A stretch of DNA of 11,611 nucleotides from Evtepia sp. (lineage in GTDB: Bacteria > Bacillota > Clostridia > Oscillospirales > Oscillospiraceae). The notes beneath the pieces were generated by a model. It ran no database searches and was not told the origin of the DNA. It saw nothing but the letters and a program-made list of their open reading frames with translations. A program made the translations under genes and the position numbers. The stretch is taken from the NCBI GenBank assembly GCA_029256465.1, contig JAQSXW010000012.1:1-11611 (forward strand), given 5' to 3'. Positions 1-6,235 of this stretch are shown here, piece by piece. Each line of letters starts with the position of its first letter. The stretch's first letter is position 1.

Positions 1-497
1 TGAAAAACGGCATTGGTCCTTGGAAGGATCAGAAGGAGAACTTCCGAATCCTGTGGGATGGGATTGCCTGCTGGCCTTACCTTCGGCATACATATAAAAC
101 CCTCAAGAATCTTGGAATGAACATGGTCACCTCCTCCTATCCAAAGTCATGGACGGTGACCTATGAAACTGGCGACATTGAAGGGATGGCAAAAGCCTAC
201 TCTGCCAATGTGTATGGCAACCGCAACCTTCACTATGATGTGGATAATATGGTGTCCTTAGCAAGAAAGTTCGATCTGGACGGTATCGTGTTCCATTCCA
301 ACCGGAGCTGCAAGCTCATGGATTTCAGGCAGTACGAGGTCCAGCGCCGGGTCTTTGACGCGTGTGGCGTCCCCTCTGTCATCTTTGACGGGGACCAGAC
401 AGACCCCCGTCTCTTCTCGGAGGCTCAGTATGAAACGCGCATTCAGGCCCTTGCCGAAATGATGCAGGAAAATAAGCGAAAGAAAGAGAGGTTATAG
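1..497 (+). CDS. 2-hydroxyacyl-CoA dehydratase subunit (HgdA/HgdB-like), 3' part only
   Basis: This is the C-terminal end of a 2-hydroxyacyl-CoA dehydratase subunit; the frame is open from base 3 leftwards off the window, so the start is not seen. In this family two related subunits hold [4Fe-4S] clusters and dehydrate (R)-2-hydroxyacyl-CoA to the enoyl-CoA in amino acid fermentation. About 165 residues are visible. The stretches WDGIACWPYLR, DGIVFHSNRSCK (a probable cluster-ligand cysteine) and FSEAQYETRIQALAEMM are typical of the family's C-terminal half. An internal ATG at 117 is not a credible start because conserved sequence continues upstream of it. The stop (495-497) lies one base before the ATG of the next gene, so the two are surely one operon and the two proteins probable partners. 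The substrate cannot be told from the sequence. Confidence 0.9.
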   Translation, partial: KNGIGPWKDQKENFRILWDGIACWPYLRHTYKTLKNLGMNMVTSSYPKSWTVTYETGDIEGMAKAYSANVYGNRNLHYDVDNMVSLARKFDLDGIVFHSNRSCKLMDFRQYEVQRRVFDACGVPSVIFDGDQTDPRLFSEAQYETRIQALAEMMQENKRKKERL

Positions 498-498
498 T

Positions 499-1629
499 AT
501 GGATCGTCTGTCTACTCTGATACAAGATTTATACGAAGCTGGTCGACATCCAAAAAGCACCATAGAGGCCTCCCTTAAATACACCGGAAAAAGTGCCGTT
601 GGATGCTTCCCCCTGTTTCTGCCGGAAGAGCTTATTTACGCCTCTGGGTTCCTCCCCATTGGCTTATGGGGAGGCATCTCAGGCTTTCAGTTGGCTGATA
701 GATACCTTCAAAGCTTTGCCTGTTCCATCATGAGAGCTAACATGGAGCTGGCGCTGAACGGAAGCTACCACTTTTTAAAAGCCATCTTAGTTCCCTCTCA
801 ATGTGACACTTTAAAATGTGTTTGTGAAAACTTAAAGGTTGCGCTTCCAGCCATCCCAATCATTGGTGTCACCATTCCAAATAACCGAACCATTCAGGCC
901 GCCCATCAGCAGCTTCTCTGTGAATTCGATTACATCACGGAGTCACTTAGAAAGCTGCAGGATCCATCCGCAAAGCCCATCCCCATTGAAGAGGCTTTTG
1001 AGGTTTATCAGAAGTATAGAAATTGCATGATGGACTTTATTACCACTGTTCCACGTTATTTGAATACCATAACCGCCAAGATGCGCCACTATATTATAAA
1101 AGCTGCCTTTTTCATGGATAAGGCAGACTATACAAGGAAGATGGAAGCACTGCTTATTGAGTTAAAAAAGCAACCAGAGGAAACGTTTCATGGCACCCGC
1201 CTCATAGCAACCGGTATCATGATCGATTCTGAGCCTGTCCTAGATTTACTTACTGATCTCAAAATTGCTGTGGTCGATGATCTTCTTTGTCAGGAGTCAA
1301 TGCAGTTCCGCACTCCGCCAAGGGAAAAAGGAAGTGTCCTTTCTAAAATTGCTTATCGCCTTTTGGATTTGCAGGCCGCATCGGTTCTTTACGAGCCTAT
1401 GAAGCCGCGTGGAAACTTACTTGGCGACATAGTAGAAACACACCATGTAGATGCGGTACTTTTCTGTCTTATGAAGTTTTGTGATCCGGAAGCCTTTGAC
1501 CAGCCTTTGGTAAAAAAAGACTTAAAGGATCGCGGTATCAAGATGCTCAGCATTGAAATCGACCAACACGTCGATTCCATCGAACAGCTTCGTACCAGAA
1601 TCCAGGGCTTTTTAGAGATGAATCTGTAA
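499..1629 (+). CDS. 2-hydroxyacyl-CoA dehydratase, second subunit
   Basis: Complete 376-residue subunit of the 2-hydroxyacyl-CoA dehydratase family (HgdB/FldC/HadC type), a usual length for the family. It should pair with the preceding gene product to form the iron-sulfur dehydratase in the cytoplasm. Visible family marks are GCFPLFLPEELIYASG near residues 35-50 (C36), SQCDTLKCVCENLK near 100-113 (C102, C107, C109), and LMKFCDPEAFDQPLVKKDL near 324-342 (C328), then the terminal RTRIQGFLEM. C36, C102 and C328 are the likely [4Fe-4S] ligands by position; this is inferred. AGAGGT about 8 bases before the ATG is a good ribosome site. The activator gene follows after 32 bases. The substrate (2-hydroxyglutaryl-, 2-hydroxyisocaproyl-, phenyllactyl-CoA or another) is open. 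Confidence 0.92.
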   Translation: MDRLSTLIQDLYEAGRHPKSTIEASLKYTGKSAVGCFPLFLPEELIYASGFLPIGLWGGISGFQLADRYLQSFACSIMRANMELALNGSYHFLKAILVPSQCDTLKCVCENLKVALPAIPIIGVTIPNNRTIQAAHQQLLCEFDYITESLRKLQDPSAKPIPIEEAFEVYQKYRNCMMDFITTVPRYLNTITAKMRHYIIKAAFFMDKADYTRKMEALLIELKKQPEETFHGTRLIATGIMIDSEPVLDLLTDLKIAVVDDLLCQESMQFRTPPREKGSVLSKIAYRLLDLQAASVLYEPMKPRGNLLGDIVETHHVDAVLFCLMKFCDPEAFDQPLVKKDLKDRGIKMLSIEIDQHVDSIEQLRTRIQGFLEMNL

Positions 1630-1661
1630 GCCATCGGGCAGTCCAAAAAGGAAGTGTACTT

Positions 1662-2453
1662 ATGTTTTTAGGGATTGACATCGGGTCCTCCTCCTCGAAG
1701 GTGGTCATATTGAGTCAGGATCAGAAAATCTTGGCTTCACATGTGGTGAATCTTGGAACCGGAACCCGCGGCGTGCAGCAGGCATTGAATCAGGCCCTTC
1801 AGAAAGCAGGCATTCGGAAAGAAGACCTCCTTTTTACCGTGGTGACGGGTTACGGCAGAATGAACTACTCTGACGCAGACAAACAGATCACAGAGATCAG
1901 CTGCCATGCCAAAGGAGTCCAATTCTTAGAAAATGATGTCAGAACCATCATTGACATTGGTGGACAAGACACGAAGGTCATTCGCCTGGACTCAGACGGT
2001 TTGATTGAAAATTTTGTAATGAATGACAAGTGTGCTGCCGGAACGGGTCGTTTTTTGGAAGTCATGGCTCGCGTTCTTGACTGTAACATCAGTGCTCTAT
2101 CTGATCTTGCAAAGAATGGTCAGAATCCTGTCCCCATCAGTAACATGTGCACTGTGTTTGCAGAGTCGGAGGTCATTTCTCACCTTTCTTCTTCGGCAGC
2201 AGTGGAAGATGTGGCCGCAGGCGCCATCCTTTCCATCGCTGCACGAGTTGCCGGAATGGCAGGGCGTGTCGGTATTCAGCCATCCGTGATGATGACGGGT
2301 GGTGGTGCACTGAATCAATCCCTTGTTGATGCCTTGAGCGAAAAAATCTGTTTTCAAATCAGGGTACCCGAAAACCCTCAGGTCATTGGGGCGTTGGGCG
2401 CTGCTGTCTTTGCCTATGGGATATATCATAACGGAAAAATGAAACCTGCGTGA
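1662..2453 (+). CDS. hgdC: Activator (ATPase) of 2-hydroxyacyl-CoA dehydratase, HgdC/FldI/HadI type
   Basis: A 263-residue member of the BadF/BadG/BcrA/BcrD ATPase family, full length for the HgdC group. The homodimer carries one [4Fe-4S] cluster and uses ATP hydrolysis to inject a low-potential electron into the dehydratase. ASKHA-fold nucleotide motifs are clear: GIDIGSSSSK (residues 4-13), DIGGQDTK (98-105) and MTGGGALN (211-218). The two cysteines that bridge the cluster across the dimer are present as NDKCAAGTGRF (C124) and NMCTVFAESEVI (C163), so the protein looks functional. AGGAAGTG upstream of the ATG serves as the ribosome site. Being last of the three genes, it completes a dehydratase operon. 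The hgdC symbol denotes the activator family, not a proven substrate; fldI or hadI may suit better once the substrate is known. Confidence 0.95.
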   Translation: MFLGIDIGSSSSKVVILSQDQKILASHVVNLGTGTRGVQQALNQALQKAGIRKEDLLFTVVTGYGRMNYSDADKQITEISCHAKGVQFLENDVRTIIDIGGQDTKVIRLDSDGLIENFVMNDKCAAGTGRFLEVMARVLDCNISALSDLAKNGQNPVPISNMCTVFAESEVISHLSSSAAVEDVAAGAILSIAARVAGMAGRVGIQPSVMMTGGGALNQSLVDALSEKICFQIRVPENPQVIGALGAAVFAYGIYHNGKMKPA

Positions 2454-2480
2454 AGGGATCTAAATCAACCGATTATCTGT

Positions 2481-2520
2481 TATAATATAATTGGACGGCG
2501 TCCATATTTGGATGCCGTCC
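2481..2520 (+). promoter_or_regulatory. Probable lysR promoter with a stem-loop at the predicted transcript start
   Basis: A perfect -10 box TATAAT lies at 2481-2486, with no convincing -35 at 17 bp upstream. From 2493, about where transcription would begin, an 11-bp inverted repeat follows: GGACGGCGTCC (2493-2503), loop ATATTT, GGATGCCGTCC (2510-2520), with one G-T pair. No T-run follows on the + strand, so it is a poor terminator for the activator gene. It could be a 5' stabilising hairpin, an operator (possibly for the LysR protein itself), or a weak factor-independent stop on the opposite strand. Confidence 0.45.
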
Positions 2521-2551
2521 ACTAGCTTACGTAAGATTGGTTGGGGTGAAT

Positions 2552-3430
2552 GTGAGTATCAAAAAGTACGAAATATTTCTGAAAACAGTCGATTTAGGAA
2601 GCCTAACGAAAGCATCTCAGATCTTGGGCTATACCCAGTCTGCCATCAGTCATATCATTGCGGGACTTGAAGACGAGTTGGGAATTAAGCTATTAATTCG
2701 AGGGCGTACCGGCGTTCGTCTGACCGAGGAAGGGCATCACCTGATGGCGGCAATTCGCACAATCTGCCAAGATAACCAAGAGCTTTTGCGTCAAGCGTCT
2801 GAGCTACATGGCCTGGAAACGGGGACAATCCGAATTGGCACCATCTTAAGCGTCTCGATTCACCTATTACCGAAAATGATCCGTACTTTCTCGGAGCAGC
2901 ATCCCAATATAGACTTTGAGTTGTTACAAGGCAATTATGACGATATGGAACAGTGGATCAGCGAGGGACGGATTGACTGCGGATTTCTTCGCTTGCCAAC
3001 CAATGAAGCCTTTGATACGACCTTAATCGTGAGGGAAAAATTCCTAGCCATTTTCCCGGTAGACCGAGAAATCGAAGGAGATCGCTTCCGTTTTGATGAC
3101 GTGAAAGCAGAGCCTTACATCTTGCGACCGGATACCTTGGATGGTGATCTGGGAAAAGTATTAAAAAAGGCAGCGTATCGGCCGAAAATTACGTATTCAG
3201 CAAAGGACGACTATGCGGTTATGGCGTTGGTTGAGCAAGGTTTGGGTATGAGCATTCTACCAGAGCTTCTGATGAAGGGCACTACATATCAGTTAAAGAA
3301 AATGGAACTCGATCCACCCCTCTTTCGGGAAATCTGCCTTGCATATAAAAATGCGCAAACGCTTTCTCCAGCTGCAAAACAATTTATCAGCTATGTGAAA
3401 AACAACTTTGCTAACCAAGTCGAAACTTAA
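2552..3430 (+). CDS. LysR-type transcriptional regulator
   Basis: LysR-family regulator of 292 residues with this start, a usual length. The N-terminal winged helix-turn-helix covers about residues 1-60, with the classic GSLTKASQILGYTQSAISHII followed by LEDELGIKLLIR. The rest is the periplasmic-binding-protein-like effector domain, starting near GTIRIGTILSVS. The start was chosen at GTG 2552, giving MSIKKYEIFLKTVDLGSLTKA, which matches the usual beginning of this family; GGGGTGA sits just upstream. In-frame TTG 2537 or GTG 2546 would add only a few residues and cannot be excluded. It lies about 100 bp downstream of the dehydratase activator on the same strand but has its own -10 box. Control of the dehydratase operon or of nearby genes is plausible but inferred; no ligand can be named. 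Confidence 0.9.
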   Translation: MSIKKYEIFLKTVDLGSLTKASQILGYTQSAISHIIAGLEDELGIKLLIRGRTGVRLTEEGHHLMAAIRTICQDNQELLRQASELHGLETGTIRIGTILSVSIHLLPKMIRTFSEQHPNIDFELLQGNYDDMEQWISEGRIDCGFLRLPTNEAFDTTLIVREKFLAIFPVDREIEGDRFRFDDVKAEPYILRPDTLDGDLGKVLKKAAYRPKITYSAKDDYAVMALVEQGLGMSILPELLMKGTTYQLKKMELDPPLFREICLAYKNAQTLSPAAKQFISYVKNNFANQVET

Positions 3431-3534
3431 TGCAATTCTTCCTAACGAAACACGAAGACTTGTTAAGTTTGTCAACGAGGTTTGTTACCCTGTTAAAAAG
3501 AAATAATGTATAATTCTTGATAACCGATACAAAG

Positions 3535-3564
3535 CAGCGACATGGAGTTTGTTCCATTTCGCTG
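3535..3564. terminator. Hairpin between convergent lysR and XRE genes, possible bidirectional terminator
   Basis: Stem CAGCGA (3535-3540) pairs with TCGCTG (3559-3564) and ATGGA (3542-3546) with TCCAT (3553-3557), with one C-T mismatch and a 6-base loop. It begins six bases past the XRE stop codon on the - strand and lies about 100 bp after lysR. T-runs are weak: TTTGTATC on the - strand, TTACATCATTTTT on the + strand. It is therefore a candidate rather than a clear terminator. Confidence 0.4.
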
Positions 3565-3569
3565 TTACA

Positions 3570-3785
3570 TCATTTTTCGTATGGGGTTTTGTTCGCTGTC
3601 ATGCCAATCAAATAATCCACACTGGTTTTGTAATACTTAGACAACTTTACCATAATTTCTAATGGTACAGCGCGTTCTCCGCGCTCGTACTTGGAGTAAA
3701 GCGACTGGTCACACATTAAATATTCTGCTACTTGCTGTTGGGTAAGGTCGTTATCTTCTCTCATATCCCTAATTCTCAAATTCAT
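3570..3785 (-). CDS. Small XRE-family helix-turn-helix repressor
   Basis: A 71-residue single-domain Cro/CI (XRE) DNA-binding protein, likely the repressor of the divergent switch it starts from. The HTH_3 fold fills the protein: LRIRDMREDNDLTQQQVAEYL (helices 1-2), then QSLYSKYERGERAVPLEIMVKLSKYY (recognition helix and helix 4), ending with the typical SVDYLIGMTANKTPYEK. The start was set at ATG 3785 because AGGTGA (3796-3791) is placed five bases before it; GTG 3794 and ATG 3791 are in frame but overlap that ribosome site. The gene diverges from a 57-residue gene, and two similar 15-bp palindromes lie between them. It probably represses both directions, as phage- or ICE-type regulators do. 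The target range is unknown. Confidence 0.88.
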   Translation of the reverse strand: MNLRIRDMREDNDLTQQQVAEYLMCDQSLYSKYERGERAVPLEIMVKLSKYYKTSVDYLIGMTANKTPYEK

Positions 3786-3801
3786 TACCATCACCTAAAC
3801 T

Positions 3802-3856
3802 AGTATAACAAAGGACATATTGTCCTATTGACATTTAGGAATATTTGTCCTAAACT
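3802..3856. promoter_or_regulatory. Divergent promoters with two XRE-type operators
   Basis: Operator 1 is the perfect dyad AGGACA-TAT-TGTCCT (3812-3826). Operator 2 is the related AGGAATATTTGTCCT (3837-3851), set in a TTTAGGA-N7-TCCTAAA inverted repeat (3834-3854); it matches operator 1 at 11 of 15 positions, and the centres are 25 bp apart. On the + strand, TTGACA (3828-3833), 17 bp and TAAACT (3851-3856) form a promoter whose spacer is operator 2. On the - strand, TGTTATACT (3810-3802) is an extended -10 for the XRE gene, with operator 1 just upstream covering the -35 position. Both transcripts would have leaders of only about 10 nt. Confidence 0.65.
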
Positions 3857-3872
3857 ATGTTTGGTGATGAAA

Positions 3873-4046
3873 ATGCTGGATTACAAAGAAATGTATTTGA
3901 AGATGTTTCGAGCCTCAGAGCAGGCTATGAATATCATCATTTCAGCACAAAGGGAGTCTGAAGAGCTATACATTTCCATGACTGAGCCGGGAACTAAAAT
4001 CGTCTCCCTACCAACCAAAAACAGCAAGGGCGTGGATGAAGAGTGA
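3873..4046 (+). CDS. Hypothetical 57-residue protein paired with the XRE repressor
   Basis: A small protein of unknown function that I do not recognise as a named family. It begins MLDYKEMYLKMFRASEQAMN, is rich in Met, Glu and Lys, and its first 35 residues look like one or two amphipathic helices; the tail (TEPGTKIVSLPTKNSKGVDEE) is likely flexible. No signal peptide, membrane segment or metal motif is seen. The ATG at 3873 was chosen because GGTGA (3863-3867) precedes it by five bases, the same arrangement as the divergent XRE gene; ATG 3867 overlaps that site. A TTGACA-17-TAAACT promoter reads straight into it, so it is very probably expressed and controlled by the XRE repressor. Small proteins in this setting are often found in mobile-element modules, but that role is inferred. 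Confidence 0.6.
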   Translation: MLDYKEMYLKMFRASEQAMNIIISAQRESEELYISMTEPGTKIVSLPTKNSKGVDEE

Positions 4047-4226
4047 TTCTAAATCCATGCCCTTAAGCTTAGTTAATGGTTATGTATCCTAAATCTATAA
4101 AGCAAGCATGATTGCCTATTACTTTCGCAAAAAACAATCCTGTCTAGTTTGCGAGTAATGTCAATTTTGGATATTATCCTTTTTTCAGATAGGGATTTGA
4201 AACTATCCATCTTACAGAGATTATGC

Positions 4227-4460
4227 TCATAACCCCTGTATTATGGTATTTTTGATAAAAGACACACCTGCAACAATATCAACTTCATTCGGATGACCTT
4301 TTGCAATACCACCAATCAGTTTCCAAAAGCCATAAGTGTCGTATCCTTTGCATCGGTATATTCCAAGTATTTGAAGTCCTATTTGAGTCAAATGTTCAGA
4401 AAAGTTTTTTGCATATTTTCTGCTGGCGGTTCCGCTGGTATATAGAATAAAGGTTTTTTG
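4227..4460 (-). pseudogene. Flavodoxin C-terminal fragment, broken at the tRNA-Ser remnant
   Basis: Reading on the - strand from the tRNA remnant, about 77 residues match the C-terminal half of the flavodoxin family: TFILYTSGTASRKYAKNF (strand before the FMN-contacting loop), then LQILGIYRCKGYDTYGFWKLIGGIAKGHPNEVDI, ending in a normal stop (4229-4227). The KGYDT and GHPNE motifs are characteristic. The N-terminal half with the phosphate-binding loop (usually TxTGNT-like) is absent and is not found elsewhere in the window. Open frame continues through the tRNA remnant, but that part (LEISLPVTPARGFESHR) is merely translated tRNA sequence. The fragment cannot form a working flavodoxin. It shows that an intact gene was cut at about 4460. 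Confidence 0.75.
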
Positions 4461-4517
4461 CGGAAGACGGTGGGATTCGAACCCACGTGCCGGGGTTACC
4501 GGCAAACTGATTTCGAG
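4461..4517 (-). repeat. tRNA-Ser(CGA) 3'-half remnant, left copy (attachment-site-like)
   Basis: Read on the - strand this is the 3' half of a tRNA-Ser gene. It has the anticodon loop CTCGAAA, the 3' anticodon strand TCAGT, the long variable arm GCCGG-TAAC-CCCGGC, the T arm GTGGG-TTCGAAT-CCCAC, and part of the acceptor strand. Positions 4465-4517 are identical to 11364-11416 (53 bp). The acceptor end is decayed: GTCTTCCGCA here against GTCTCCGCCA in the right copy, with one extra base and no CCA. No 5' half (acceptor, D arm) lies at higher coordinates, so this is not a functional tRNA. Its sharp start at the anticodon loop suggests a recombinase attachment site. Confidence 0.85.
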
Positions 4518-4705
4518 GGAAATGAAAAATAACAACCAAAAATTATGGCAGAATGTTCTCAAACGCTTTACATGCTTTTTTAAGCAATCTTTGTCTTCTT
4601 ATCTTTATAAGACGAAAATATCAATGCTGCTATGGTGACTATATATAAGGCTGTATTTAATATTCGCAGCTTCTTATACTTAAGCCTTGATAATCCTCTT
4701 ATCAT
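4518..4705 (-). pseudogene. Permease-like N-terminal fragment, frameshifted and truncated
   Basis: From ATG 4705 (overlapping the 3' end of the CDF gene by 26 bases) the - strand reads MIRGLSRLKYKKLRILNTAL, then a hydrophobic segment YIVTIAALIFSSYKDKKTKIA, and stops at TAA 4582-4580. After a frameshift in the A-run, the sequence continues as KKACKAFENILP, a TAA where CAA would give Gln, then FLVVIF, and ends abruptly at the tRNA-Ser remnant (4517). The combined pattern, one membrane helix, KDKKKT, ALKKAxKxFENILPQFL, resembles from memory the start of putative permeases of the ArsP_1/DUF318 kind. The gene is dead by three lesions: frameshift, nonsense codon and truncation. Its overlap with the exporter gene suggests they were once co-expressed. 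Family assignment is moderate; its broken state is clear if the frame reading is right. Confidence 0.5.
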
Positions 4706-5612
4706 CACATTTATCAACTTCAGCCTGCAACGTTACATGACTGATACCATATTGTTTTATTAAAAGGTGTTCAATTTTATCATAAATTTTTTCAGCTTCT
4801 GAAATCGACATATCTTCCATATCAATATGAGCCTCAAAATATATTGTTTTTTCATTGAGCATCCATGAATGAACATGGTGAATATTTTTTACCTTATCTA
4901 TTCTTTCCACATCATTTTTTATAGCTTCATAATCCAAATCAGCTGATGATTGCATCAAAATACTAATGGTTGTTTTGATGACGATCCATGTTTCTCTCAG
5001 TATGTATAAAGATATCAGCACAGTAATCAGTGGATCAAGCCAAACGATGCCCCATAGTTTGATTGCAACACCACCAGCCAACACGCCTACTGAGGATACT
5101 GTGTCACTTAAAAGGTGCAGATAGCTTGACTTTATGTTCAAGTTTTCATGCGAATCCTTCTCTAAAAGGAATACCGAAATAAAGTTAGCAATCAGTCCGA
5201 TAAGTGCTACTGTTATCATCAGCGTTCCATCAATGCTTTCAGGTGACCTTAGTCTCTTAAACGCTTCAAAAAACAATAAAGCAGAGATTGCAAGCAAGAC
5301 TGTTGAATTGATAAAAGCCGAAAGTATTTCTGCTCTTTTATACCCGTACGTCATTCTAGGGTCCTTTGGTTTTTTTGCTATTTTGTTAGCAAAGTAAGAA
5401 AGTGCGATTGAAACGGTATCACTTAAATTGTGGACGGCATCAGACAATAATGCCAAACTGCCAGAAAGAATTCCTCCAACAAGTTCAGCAATAGTAATCG
5501 TAGCATTTAACAGAGTCACCCAGAATATTTTTTTACCTGATAAGTTTGACACGTTGTGTGTATGTTTAGCCTCTGAATGATTGTGATTATGTTCATGACC
5601 ATGCTCATGCAT
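4680..5612 (-). CDS. Cation diffusion facilitator (CDF) family zinc-type exporter
   Basis: A 310-residue CDF transporter, normal length, that should export Zn(II) or a related divalent metal (Cd, Co) against protons across the cytoplasmic membrane. The N-terminus is a His-rich metal-binding stretch (MHEHGHEHNHNHSEAKHTHN). Six membrane helices follow between about residues 28 and 220. The transport site is HNLSD in helix 2 (H61, D65) and HLLSD in helix 5 (H166, D170), the HD-HD set of ZitB/CzcD-like zinc carriers. Residues 221-300 are the cytoplasmic ferredoxin-like dimerisation domain with IHHVHSW (244-250). AAGGTGA precedes the ATG by six bases. A TTGACA-17-TAGGAT promoter candidate lies upstream. 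The coding sequence is AT-rich compared with the genes at 7-11 kb. A broken permease-like gene overlaps its 3' end. Confidence 0.95.
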   Translation of the reverse strand: MHEHGHEHNHNHSEAKHTHNVSNLSGKKIFWVTLLNATITIAELVGGILSGSLALLSDAVHNLSDTVSIALSYFANKIAKKPKDPRMTYGYKRAEILSAFINSTVLLAISALLFFEAFKRLRSPESIDGTLMITVALIGLIANFISVFLLEKDSHENLNIKSSYLHLLSDTVSSVGVLAGGVAIKLWGIVWLDPLITVLISLYILRETWIVIKTTISILMQSSADLDYEAIKNDVERIDKVKNIHHVHSWMLNEKTIYFEAHIDMEDMSISEAEKIYDKIEHLLIKQYGISHVTLQAEVDKCDDKRIIKA

Positions 5613-5701
5613 TACTTGTCACCTTCATTTACTTTTGCAAGTATTTTTAAAGCATTATTGCTATACTCTTCTTTGGCTTGAAGTCTGTTCTCGTATTCAT
5701 C
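5612..5701 (-). pseudogene. Possible remnant of a small gene upstream of the CDF exporter
   Basis: A - strand frame reads DEYENRLQAKEEYSNNAL and then KILAKVNEGDK. It ends in TAA sharing one base with the exporter ATG (TAATG), an arrangement typical of coupled genes. Just upstream the same frame holds a TAG (5704-5702), preceded by protein-like GYRITPIIIDKQKLIE. No start codon lies between the TAG and the fragment. It may be the tail of a degraded gene, perhaps a regulator, or chance coding in a leader. No family is recognised. Confidence 0.25.
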
Positions 5702-5727
5702 CTATTCGATTAATTTTTGTTTGTCAA
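5699..5727 (-). promoter_or_regulatory. Candidate promoter of the CDF exporter gene
   Basis: On the - strand a perfect -35 TTGACA (5727-5722), a 17-bp spacer and TAGGAT (5704-5699; four of six matches) would start transcription near 5692, giving an 80-nt leader to the exporter ATG. This competes with the reading of the same bases as a decayed gene. No clear operator is visible next to it. Confidence 0.4.
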
Positions 5728-6040
5728 TTATAATAGGAGTTATTCTATAACCCGTTTTAAAACATTATTGACAAATGCCAAACACTAGTTTCGAGAACTC
5801 CCCTAAACAAAGCATTCCCTCTGGCGGTGCTATGCGATTGAAATGAATGCTCGTATTTAACTAAGCGGAGAATCCAAAGTACTCCTTTAATATATGACTT
5901 TCATAAGAAAGTGTAACATGTTGTATCTGCGATACGGGGAGCATGGCTGATACTGATCACTTATCAGTGATATTATCACTTACTTTTTGTGGCTGACTAG
6001 TTATACTTCGGTCAATAAAACTAATGTGAGGTTATTTCTG
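5728..6040. other. AT-rich intergenic region between divergent CDF and ferredoxin genes
   Basis: No convincing gene was found on either strand. It contains a small stem ACTTTC-ATAA-GAAAGT (5897-5912), an AAAGGAGT on the - strand (about 5889-5882) with no usable frame behind it, and the TATCAGTGATA palindrome cluster described separately. An in-frame extension of the ferredoxin gene back to TTG 5987 is open but lacks a ribosome site and family resemblance. Confidence 0.5.
5952..5982. promoter_or_regulatory. TetR-operator-like palindrome cluster upstream of the ferredoxin gene
   Basis: The 11-mer TATCAGTGATA (5962-5972) is a dyad centred on G5967 and equals the core of the classical tet operator. 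It sits inside overlapping repeats: ATCACTTA occurs at 5956-5963 and 5975-5982, and AGTGAT (5966-5971) is its inverse. This looks like a binding site for a TetR-type or similar dimeric regulator of the ferredoxin operon, about 60-90 bp before its start. No TetR gene is in the window, so the role is inferred. Confidence 0.35.
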
Positions 6041-6235
6041 ATGTTAAAAAAAATTGCACGGGTAAAAACACAAGAATGTATTGCTTGCGGCGAATGTATA
6101 AACCATTGTAAAAAAAAATCAATTAATATTTGGAGAGGTATCTATGCTTTCATAAACGAACAATCATGCATTGGATGTGGACTATGTGCCAAAAAGTGCC
6201 CTGCGACAGCGATCCAGGTAGGTAATGCGGAATGA
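6041..6235 (+). CDS. Small 2[4Fe-4S] ferredoxin
   Basis: A 64-residue bacterial ferredoxin with two complete cluster motifs: CIACGECINHC (CxxCxxCxxxC, residues 12-22) and CIGCGLCAKKCP (about residues 45-56). Each motif's last cysteine normally ligates the other cluster, so two [4Fe-4S] clusters are expected. ATG 6041 was chosen over upstream TTG codons because TGAGGT (6027-6032) lies at a proper distance and the product matches the family length. The stop overlaps the start of the next gene in ATGA (6232-6235), so translation is coupled to a NapH-like membrane protein. The pair probably forms an electron-transfer module that passes electrons between a cytoplasmic donor and the membrane protein. 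The gene is AT-rich, like the exporter next to it. Confidence 0.93.
   Translation: MLKKIARVKTQECIACGECINHCKKKSINIWRGIYAFINEQSCIGCGLCAKKCPATAIQVGNAE

Noticed and set aside
839..1030. Alternate-frame open reading frame inside the second dehydratase subunit
   Set aside because: It overlaps a well-supported conserved gene and has no start signal or family resemblance; the same holds for the other opposite-strand frames over the dehydratase, activator, Fe-S and kinase genes.
3482..3514. TATAAT at 3509-3514 as a plus-strand promoter for a small RNA
   Set aside because: The best -35 (TTGTTA at 3482) is 21 bp away, and the only thing downstream is the back of the XRE gene; not strong enough to call.
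5787..5797. GTTTCGAGAAC as a third attachment-like site
   Set aside because: Only the 7 bases TTTCGAG match the tRNA-Ser anticodon loop; the rest of the 53-bp repeat is absent.
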